Below, one piece after another: positions 57,977-64,000 of a stretch of DNA of 64,000 nt. Numbering within the stretch: the stretch's first letter is position 1; the number at the start of each line of letters is the position of its first letter. Below the pieces are notes generated by a model that did no database searches, had not been told where the DNA came from, and was given only the letters and a program-made list of their open reading frames with translations. The translations under genes were made by a program, and so were the position numbers. The stretch covers positions 186,001 to 250,000 of the forward strand of contig NZ_JAOYTH010000005.1 in the NCBI RefSeq assembly GCF_025847205.1, in the 5' to 3' direction. The DNA is from Pararhizobium sp. YC-54. GTDB lineage: Bacteria; Pseudomonadota; Alphaproteobacteria; Rhizobiales; Rhizobiaceae.

Positions 57977-58957
57977 TTACGCTGTGGCGGTCCTTGGCGA
58001 CCGCGCCACCATCCGCGCGTAGTCGATCGCCGACAGCATATTGACGTGATTGGCCTTGCCCGTGCCGGCAATATCGAAGGCAGTCCCATGATCGACCGAC
58101 ACCCGGTCTATCGGCAGGCCGAGAGAAACATTGACCGCAGTCTCGAAGGCCACGAGCTTGATCGGGATATGCCCCTGATCATGATATTGCGCCACGACCA
58201 GATCGAAGGCCCCACCATAGGCGCGCGCATAGACCGTATCAGCGGAAATCGGGCCGACGGCGTCGATGCCCCTTGCCTGCGCCAATTCGACGGCCGGCGC
58301 CAGGAATTTCGTGTCCTCGTCGCCGAACAGGCCGCCCTCGCCGCAATGCGGGTTGATCCCCGCGACCGCGATGCGGGCCTGGCGGCCGAGACGCAGGAAA
58401 TGCCGGTGCCCCGCCTCGATCGTCGCCAGCACCCGCTCGACGGTCGCCCGGTCGATCGCGGTGCGCAGCGACACGTGGGTGGAGACGTGGATGGTGTTCA
58501 GCCGCTCCGACGCCAGAAGCATGAAGGAGCTTTTCGATCCGGTCAGGTGGGCAAGAAGGCCGGTATGGCCATCGAAATGATGACCGGCAAGGTTCATCGC
58601 CTCCTTGTTGATCGGCGCGGTCACGATACAGTCGACTTCCCCCGACATCGCCAGTTCGACGGCGCGCTTGATGTAGCGCACGGAGGCATCGCCGGCAACG
58701 GGGCTGACCTTGCCGATCTCCGGCAGGTTCCCGTCAATCGCGACCTCATCGACGGCAACGAAGCCTGCGGCCGGCGTTGCAGAAAAACGCAATTCCGTTC
58801 CCGTCACCCTGTTTGCCCGCTCCAGCGCCTCGACATTGCCGACGACGACAAAGTTTTCCCGGTCGGCCTTTGGCAATGCGGCCAGCGCCTTGACGATGAC
58901 TTCCGGGCCGACGCCTGCCGGATCTCCCAGCGTGACGGCTACGCGCGATCTGCTCAT
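57977..58957 (-). CDS. pdxA: 4-hydroxythreonine-4-phosphate dehydrogenase family (PdxA)
   Basis: A 326-residue NAD-dependent dehydrogenase. [20 protein letters not shown] opens the protein. The zinc histidines are in [14 protein letters not shown] (about residue 130) and [14 protein letters not shown] (about 262), and [12 protein letters not shown] is also typical. The classic role is vitamin B6 synthesis; the PdxA2 branch works in catabolism of four-carbon sugar acids. Its company here (alcohol dehydrogenase, sialidase-like, DapA-like, ABC) suggests the catabolic branch. GGAGGA lies eight bases before the ATG at 58957. Confidence 0.85.
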   Translation of the reverse strand: MSRSRVAVTLGDPAGVGPEVIVKALAALPKADRENFVVVGNVEALERANRVTGTELRFSATPAAGFVAVDEVAIDGNLPEIGKVSPVAGDASVRYIKRAVELAMSGEVDCIVTAPINKEAMNLAGHHFDGHTGLLAHLTGSKSSFMLLASERLNTIHVSTHVSLRTAIDRATVERVLATIEAGHRHFLRLGRQARIAVAGINPHCGEGGLFGDEDTKFLAPAVELAQARGIDAVGPISADTVYARAYGGAFDLVVAQYHDQGHIPIKLVAFETAVNVSLGLPIDRVSVDHGTAFDIAGTGKANHVNMLSAIDYARMVARSPRTATA

Positions 58958-59025
58958 GTTCAGTCCTCCGTGCGGCGCTGCGGCCGCTCCTGCGCTCCGG
59001 CCTGGCCGCAGCAGGCTTGTTCCAA

Positions 59026-60159
59026 TCAATAGGCGGCTTGATAGATCGAAAGAATGTCGTCGCGGCCAAGATCGCGCGGATTGTTGTCGAGCAGGCGGCG
59101 AATGGCAAAGGCATCGTCGGCCATGATGCCGAGATCCGTCTCCGGCACACCCAGCGTCGAGAGCCGCATCTCGATGCCGAGCCTGGCGCAGAAACCGAAC
59201 GCCGCCTCGAAGACCGAGGCCTGGTCGGATTGAGCCTTGAGACCGAGTGCGCTGATCACCTGTGCCGTTTTTTCGTGGGCGGCGGGCGTGTTGAAGGCCA
59301 GCACATGCGGAAAAATCAGGGCATTGGCCGCACCATGCGCCACATGCCAGCGTGTGCCGAGGGGATAGGCAAGCGCGTGACCGCCGGCGGTATTGACCGG
59401 GCCCAGGCAGAAGCCGCCATAGAGCGAAGCGAGCGACAGACCGGCCCGCGCCTCGGCATCCGAACCATCGGAAACGGCACGCGCAAGATACCGGCCAACC
59501 AGACGCACGCCTTCGATTGCGTACAGGTCGATCATCGGATGCGCCTTGCGATTGGTAAAAGCCTCGACACAATGGGCCATGGCATCGACGCCGGTCGCTG
59601 CGGTCGTCGCGGCAGGCACGGTGAAGGTCAGGCCGGGATCGATGACGGCGATGTCGGCAAGCATGTGGATGCTTTCCACCGCCAGCTTGGCTTGCGTTGC
59701 AGGATCGGTGACCAGAGCGCGAATGCCGGCCTCGCTGCCGGTCCCGGACGTGGTCGGTACCTGCGCCAGCCCGACCCGGCGGCGCTCAGCCACCTTGCCC
59801 GCGCCAACGACGTCGCGCAGCGTTTGCTTGGAGCCGGAGAGGACCGACGCAAGCTTGGCAAGGTCCATGGCGCTGCCGCCGCCAAAGCCGACGATCAGAT
59901 CGGCCTGCGCCCCATCGGCTGCGGCCAGCACCAGATTAAGATTGTCCGTATCTGGCTCAGGCTTCACCTGTGAAAAAACCGTCACATCTCCCGGCAATTC
60001 AAGAACACCAACGCGGGATGCGTTGAACGCATCCGACACAACGAGAATGCGGCCAAACCCCTGATCTCCAGCCCATTTGCCAAGCCTGCCGGCCACGCCG
60101 ACGCCAAACTCGATGATATCCGGCCGGATGATCGTGATGGGTGCGCTCAAACTGGTCAT
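59026..60159 (-). CDS. Iron-containing alcohol dehydrogenase
   Basis: A 377-residue group III dehydrogenase. NAD-binding [12 protein letters not shown] (about residue 90), [11 protein letters not shown], and iron ligands in [12 protein letters not shown] (Asp and His), [10 protein letters not shown] and [13 protein letters not shown] are present. The family oxidises small alcohols, polyols or hydroxyacids. GAGG lies eight bases before the ATG at 60159. It precedes pdxA by 68 bases on the same strand, so both are likely one transcript. Substrate unknown. Confidence 0.9.
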   Translation of the reverse strand: MTSLSAPITIIRPDIIEFGVGVAGRLGKWAGDQGFGRILVVSDAFNASRVGVLELPGDVTVFSQVKPEPDTDNLNLVLAAADGAQADLIVGFGGGSAMDLAKLASVLSGSKQTLRDVVGAGKVAERRRVGLAQVPTTSGTGSEAGIRALVTDPATQAKLAVESIHMLADIAVIDPGLTFTVPAATTAATGVDAMAHCVEAFTNRKAHPMIDLYAIEGVRLVGRYLARAVSDGSDAEARAGLSLASLYGGFCLGPVNTAGGHALAYPLGTRWHVAHGAANALIFPHVLAFNTPAAHEKTAQVISALGLKAQSDQASVFEAAFGFCARLGIEMRLSTLGVPETDLGIMADDAFAIRRLLDNNPRDLGRDDILSIYQAAY

Positions 60160-60586
60160 GGACATGTCCTCGTTGTTTTCGTCGCCACATTCACAAAGGA
60201 GCGCAACAAACATGTAAATTTGTTATCCAAAACCGTCTTTCTTGGCAATAGCCAAGGCGCATCGAAGTGGTTTTTTATCGCCGTCTCACATCTAGAAATT
60301 ACGCCAGAAACAGAATAATTAGTTGTTTTTAATCAATAATGGAAGGCGGCACTGAGCTGATCACAGGTCAAAGAAATCGGAAAACCAGGAAGGGTAGCGA
60401 ATAGAAATGGGGAGAAAACATTGTAAAATAGTATGCGATTTCCATGCTGTACGGCATGAAAATCGCGAAATGAAAGCTTACTTGTCAAATTTTCTTCGGG
60501 CTGTGCTCGATTTTCACAGCTGTAAAAACCTGTATTTCGCCTCCAGCAAGGACAAGTCCTGCCTTGGACGCCGGCAAGGCCTTATA
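60160..60586. other. AT-rich spacer with hairpin GCGATTTCCATGC
   Basis: The spacer before the dehydrogenase is AT-rich. GCGATTTCCATGC (60435-60447) faces GCATGAAAATCGC (60454-60466), with one mismatched pair and a 6-base loop; it may be an operator or a terminator. A 68-codon frame (60407-60613) has no support. The promoter for adh-pdxA should lie here. Confidence 0.45.
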
Positions 60587-60846
60587 CCAAGTCTCGATGA
60601 TAGAGACCTATAGGATGGCCCATGGCTGATCTCTGGCTAGGCGCGGTGCGCAGCGCGATGCACATGCATCGGGCAAGTGCCGCAACACCGCCAGAGACCA
60701 GCCATGGGCCACCTTCGGCAGGCTTCTCGGCTTTTCTGGCGGCGTCGAGGTCCTTGACCGATGCATGGGCATCGCTCCGCGGACCTCTCCTAGCCAGAAA
60801 ATCCGATCGAGCCTGTCCTATAGGTCTCTATCATCGAGACTTGGTA
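60585..60846. mobile_element. MITE-like element, copy 2 (inverted relative to copy 1)
   Basis: Core 60587-60844 is 258 bp, as in copy 1, and its reverse complement matches copy 1 closely. Ends are CCAAGTCTCGATGATAGAG and the complement, with TA at 60585-60586 and 60845-60846. The right end stops one base before the stop codon (TTA at 60847-60849 on the plus strand) of the sialidase-like gene. Confidence 0.8.
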
Positions 60847-62055
60847 TTAGAAACCGTAGCCCGGCTCCAGTCGCACATATTTGATCGCCCGGCGATAATA
60901 GGTATAGGCAATGTGGAGCGTACCGTCGGGGCCCTCGACAATCGAAGGGTAGGAATATTCCCGATTGAGGTCATCCTTGGAATTGTTGGTGAGACAATAG
61001 CCGTCACCAGTTTCCAAATCGCAGGGAGCGGTAAAGCCATTCCCGCCATCGCCGGAAAAGACAAGGCTCATCGGCGCCCGGGGAACGCCCCAGATCGCTT
61101 TCGGCCGGTCATCGGCAGCAGACCCCGTCGCCGCCTGCGTCTGCACAGTCTGGCCGCCCTCCTCCGCCTCGATCTCGTCATAGAGGGAATGGCGCCGGTC
61201 GCTCGATGTCAAAGCATTGGAATGATTGTAGACTATTGCGATTCGCCCATCCTTGAGGGCGACTGCCTGGATCGATGAATTGTTGTTGGGCAACTCCGTT
61301 GGTGCCGGCGTGCTCCAGGTGATGCCGTCATCATCCGATCTGCTGCGCAGGATCTGCGCGGCAAATCGATTGCGGAAAAAGGCCACCATTCGCCCGCCGC
61401 CTTGCGGGATGATGTTCATATGGACAGCGCCGGTGCTGCCGGGCAGATCGACCATATTCCAGGTTGATCCGGCATCATGCGAGATGAGAACGGCGGCCGT
61501 ATCGGCGTTGCCGGTCCAGCGCTGGCCAGGCTCGCTGATGCAGCGGAATACCGGCAACAGCCAGTCACCGTTCCGGTTGATGACGATCGGCTGACGCACG
61601 AATGTGCCGGGGATATCACAGAGGATCTCGACCGGGCCGAATGTGCGGCCGCCATCCCCGGAGATTCGCCGCTTGACGACAGCGCCATCCTGATTTCCCG
61701 AGGTCTGCGAGGTGAAAATCAGCCAGATTTTTCCATCCGGCGCCGCAAAGACCAGCGGGTTCTGCTCGGACTTCTGCGGATCGTCCGACATTTTCTCAGG
61801 CGTCGACCACGCGGTGGAACCGGCGGCCAGCCGTGACATGTAGATCGAGATATCGCCCATGCCTTCCATCGTGCCGCCAAACCAGACGCAGGTCAGCGTG
61901 CCATCGGGCAGGAAGGCGAGATTGGCGGCGTGGTTCTGCACGCAAGGCGATGGCAGGAAGGCATCGAAACGATGGTTTTCTGCCGCGTTCGAGAGGAGAA
62001 CTCCGTTCATAAGCGACGGAATTTCCTCATGTTTCAGCCCGGAACCGGATGTCAT
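60847..62055 (-). CDS. Sialidase-like BNR-repeat protein
   Basis: A 402-residue six-bladed-propeller type protein with Asp-box motifs SGDGGRTFG, SHDAGSTWN and SDDDGITWS. VRQPIVINRNGDWLLPVFR and RAPMSLVFSGDGG match the BNR_2 sialidase family (PF13088). No signal peptide, so it acts in the cytoplasm. Family members in rhizobia are annotated exo-sialidase but sugar specificity is unproven. GGGAA precedes the ATG. It follows dapA by 11 bases and ends at the MITE. Confidence 0.82.
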   Translation of the reverse strand: MTSGSGLKHEEIPSLMNGVLLSNAAENHRFDAFLPSPCVQNHAANLAFLPDGTLTCVWFGGTMEGMGDISIYMSRLAAGSTAWSTPEKMSDDPQKSEQNPLVFAAPDGKIWLIFTSQTSGNQDGAVVKRRISGDGGRTFGPVEILCDIPGTFVRQPIVINRNGDWLLPVFRCISEPGQRWTGNADTAAVLISHDAGSTWNMVDLPGSTGAVHMNIIPQGGGRMVAFFRNRFAAQILRSRSDDDGITWSTPAPTELPNNNSSIQAVALKDGRIAIVYNHSNALTSSDRRHSLYDEIEAEEGGQTVQTQAATGSAADDRPKAIWGVPRAPMSLVFSGDGGNGFTAPCDLETGDGYCLTNNSKDDLNREYSYPSIVEGPDGTLHIAYTYYRRAIKYVRLEPGYGF

Positions 62056-62066
62056 GGCTCATTCCC

Positions 62067-62972
62067 TTACGGCAACTGCGCAAACTTGGCGGCGAGATCG
62101 GCCTGATCGGCGGCGCTTAGCGCCATCAACGGCGGACGCGGACGCGCCCAGGCTGAATTGCCGTTCTTCAGGCCAACCATCGCCTTGATCGTCGGGATCT
62201 GGACGTAGGAATTGGACAGCGAGCGATAGGCGTTGATGCGCGCCTGCGCCGTCTCGACCTCGGCTGCGCGAGCCGGATCGTTGGCGTGGTCGTAGACGGC
62301 GCGCAGCGAGTTTGCCACCAGGTTGGACGTCGCGGTGATGCAGCCCGCCCCTCCCGCCTTGATCAGCGGCAACAGCAACGGATCGGCACCGGCCAGCACG
62401 GAAAAACCGGGGAATGCGGCAAGAAGCGCCTGCATATTGGCGAAATCGCCGGCCGAATCCTTGATGCCGACGACGGTATCCGGAAACGCCTCGATCAACC
62501 GGCCGATCAGCGGCAGGGTGAGCGGAATGCCGGAAACCTGGGGAATGTGATAGAGCACGACGCGCAGCCGGTCGTCGGCAATTGTCTCGATGATCCGCGC
62601 ATAGGCGGCAAACAGGCCATCGTCCGATACCCCTTTGTAATAGAAGGGTGGCAGCATGACGACGCGGGTGACACCGGCGGACAGCGCATGCCGCGTCAGC
62701 TCAATCGTCTCCGGAATGGCGGCAACGCCGGTACCGGGCATCAGCTGATCGCCGGAGATCCCTGCTTTCAACGCCGCCTCGAGAATATCGCGGCGCTCGG
62801 CCGACGAAAACGAATTGGCCTCGCCGGTCGTGCCCAGCAATGCCACACCGTGACAGCCTTCGCTCAGAAGACGCTGGCAATGGGCGGTGAACAGGCCAAG
62901 ATCGGGCGTATCGTTGGCATTGAGCGGCGTTGTAGCAGCGCTGTAGACGCCGGTGATCCTGTGTTTCGTCAT
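62067..62972 (-). CDS. DapA/NanA-family aldolase-lyase
   Basis: A 301-residue TIM-barrel class I aldolase of the dihydrodipicolinate synthase / N-acetylneuraminate lyase superfamily. GTTGEANSFSSAERR, the Tyr of VVLYHIPQVSGIPL (about 135) and the Schiff-base Lys in VVGIKDSAGDF (about 163) are present. Paralogues cleave sialic acid or dehydrate keto-deoxy sugar acids. With the sialidase-like protein it may form a sugar acid pathway. The ATG at 62972 has GGAGGAG ten bases upstream; a TTG at 62981 is an alternative. Housekeeping dapA is presumably elsewhere. Confidence 0.85.
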   Translation of the reverse strand: MTKHRITGVYSAATTPLNANDTPDLGLFTAHCQRLLSEGCHGVALLGTTGEANSFSSAERRDILEAALKAGISGDQLMPGTGVAAIPETIELTRHALSAGVTRVVMLPPFYYKGVSDDGLFAAYARIIETIADDRLRVVLYHIPQVSGIPLTLPLIGRLIEAFPDTVVGIKDSAGDFANMQALLAAFPGFSVLAGADPLLLPLIKAGGAGCITATSNLVANSLRAVYDHANDPARAAEVETAQARINAYRSLSNSYVQIPTIKAMVGLKNGNSAWARPRPPLMALSAADQADLAAKFAQLP

Positions 62973-63262
62973 TTTTTGCAAAACTCCTCCGCAAGCGTCC
63001 GGTCATGCCGCCGCCGTTCCTCGTTTTTTCCGCAACCATGACAAGTTGTCAAGAAAAAATCATCGCTGAAAATTTCAACAAAAAATTATCATATTGAAAA
63101 ATATGAACTTTATTTCATTTTCCTCGAATGCAATAAATATGACTAAGAATTAATGTTGACATATTTACAATACCGATCCAGTGTCCAGCCTCATCATGGC
63201 GCGGCAAACTGTCAGGAACCGGCAGAAGGAGGGCGCGATGACCGCATCTATGGGAGGATCAG
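62973..63262. promoter_or_regulatory. Divergent control region with TGACAAGTTGTCA
   Basis: TGACAAGTTGTCA (63039-63051) is a perfect 13-bp palindrome resembling a GntR-type operator. CATATT-GAAA-AATATG (63090-63105) is another. TTGACA at 63156-63161 could be a -35 toward the ABC gene. The region is AT-rich. It probably regulates both dapA-type and ABC operons. Confidence 0.5.
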
Positions 63263-64000
63263 ATGTCTAATCAGAACAATGAAGTCGGCGCGTCGCAACC
63301 GCAGATAACACGCCGTAGTGCCTTGAAACTCGGTCTCGGCACGAGCGTGGCCCTTGGCCTGTTCGGCCTGAACGCGCGCATCGTGATGGCTGAGGAAGGC
63401 CAGGTGCTGAAGGTCGCGCATCCGGCCTTCAACCAGGATTGGTCGCCTTTGCGCGGCGGTGGTCCTCCGTATCGCTGGAATTCCGCCTGGTGGGCGTCAC
63501 CGATGTATTTCGACTCGAAGGGCCAATTGCACCCTTACGTCTTTACAAGCTGGGAGCCGGCCGCCGACAACAAGACATGGACGTTCAAGATCGATCCGAA
63601 GGCCGTGTTCTCGGATGGCAGCAAGATCACCGCCGAGGACGTCAAGGGCTCCTGGAACGTCTCGGCCATGCCGAACACCAAGAACCAGCGCGCCGACCAG
63701 GTGTTGAGCAAGGTTGCCGGCTATGCCGATGTCGGCGCCGGCAAGGCCAAGGAAATTTCCGGCATTGCGACGCCGGACGAAGCCACTGTTGTCGTCACCC
63801 TGTCTGAGGCCGATCCGATCTTCTTCATGCGGCTGGGCAACCATATCGCGCCGATCACCAAGGCCTCGCAGTCGCGTGGCGAAGACGGCGAGGAAGTCGC
63901 CGACTGGTACATGCCGACGAGCGACGCCGTCTATTCCGGCCCGTTCAAGCTGACCAGCATCGATCTCGATGCCGGCAAGCTGGTGTTCGAGCCGAATGAA
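63263..64000 (+). CDS. ABC transporter solute-binding protein, family 5 (5' part)
   Basis: The first 246 codons lie in the window; the gene continues to the right. MSNQNNEVGASQPQITRRSA opens a twin-arginine signal (RRSALKLGLG, about residues 17-26) ending near VMAEE. The mature part, with VLKVAHPAFNQDWSPLRGG, FTSWEPAADNKTWTFKIDP and VFSDGSKITAEDVKGSWN, is typical of peptide/nickel/oligosaccharide binding proteins (SBP_bac_5). GGGAGG precedes the ATG. Divergent from the lyase gene; permeases are probably downstream. Uptake of an oligosaccharide or derivative is likely. Confidence 0.9.
   Translation, partial: MSNQNNEVGASQPQITRRSALKLGLGTSVALGLFGLNARIVMAEEGQVLKVAHPAFNQDWSPLRGGGPPYRWNSAWWASPMYFDSKGQLHPYVFTSWEPAADNKTWTFKIDPKAVFSDGSKITAEDVKGSWNVSAMPNTKNQRADQVLSKVAGYADVGAGKAKEISGIATPDEATVVVTLSEADPIFFMRLGNHIAPITKASQSRGEDGEEVADWYMPTSDAVYSGPFKLTSIDLDAGKLVFEPNE

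Noticed and set aside
58958..59572. 205-codon 5' extension of pdxA
   Set aside because: It overlaps the alcohol dehydrogenase in another frame and the ATG at 58957 has a strong ribosome site.
60622..61278. 218-codon frame across MITE copy 2 and the sialidase-like gene (and the similar 75-codon frame 8253-8480)
   Set aside because: It arises from the inverted-repeat structure of the element and runs antisense into a clear gene; the similarity of the two frames only reflects the repeat.

Overview
The window reads as chromosomal DNA of an alphaproteobacterium of the Rhizobiaceae (Rhizobium, Agrobacterium or Allorhizobium type). The evidence is the complete succinoglycan exo cluster, the bioBFDAZ operon with BioR boxes, glnII with a divergent gstI-like gene, two Rhizobium-type intergenic mosaic (RIME-like) repeats, and the murA / DUF2948 / hisD / UPF0262 / infA / maf / yacG block. 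No species can be named from the sequence alone.

Layout. 0-4 kb: L-rhamnose catabolism, with rhaR (cut by the left edge) divergent from rhaD-rhaI. 4-8 kb: small housekeeping genes, then gstI-like and glnII sharing a divergent control region with a sigma-54 type promoter. 8.2-9.8 kb: a 258-bp MITE-like element and a class III nucleotide cyclase. 9.8-29.1 kb: succinoglycan (EPS I) genes in the order exoQ-F-Y (minus), exoX, exoU (plus), exoV, exoW (minus), exoT, then exoH-K-L-A-M-O-N-P (plus). These would make UDP-glucose (ExoN), start the lipid-linked octasaccharide (ExoY), extend and decorate it (ExoA, L, M, O, U, W, H, V), flip, polymerise and export it (ExoT, Q, P, F), trim it (ExoK) and restrain it (ExoX). 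exoI, exoZ and exoB of the S. meliloti cluster are not seen.

29-36 kb: a 2OG-Fe(II) oxygenase and the overlapping biotin operon bioB-F-D-A-Z with bioR upstream. BioR boxes lie in front of bioR and bioB, and a third, longer one lies inside bioB. 36-44 kb: a TPP riboswitch and thiC-O-S-G-E-D, then a BacA/SbmA-like ABC protein whose nucleotide-binding domain has lost most catalytic motifs. 44-50 kb: envelope and accessory genes (DUF992, ThuA-like, an outer-membrane barrel, an unknown polytopic membrane protein, and an autotransporter-like protein with seven 18-residue repeats) ending at a tRNA-Thr gene. 50-56.6 kb: core housekeeping genes and tRNA-Phe. 56.6-64 kb: small unknown genes, a lipoprotein, then an apparent catabolic module (pdxA-like, iron alcohol dehydrogenase, sialidase-like BNR protein, DapA/NanA-family lyase, and the start of a family-5 ABC solute-binding protein). 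A second MITE copy, inverted relative to the first, sits in this module.

The least explained items are the 258-bp MITE pair, the degenerate-NBD transporter, the repeat autotransporter region, the intragenic BioR box, and the substrate of the right-hand catabolic module. I saw no CRISPR array, rRNA, integrase or full-length insertion sequence.
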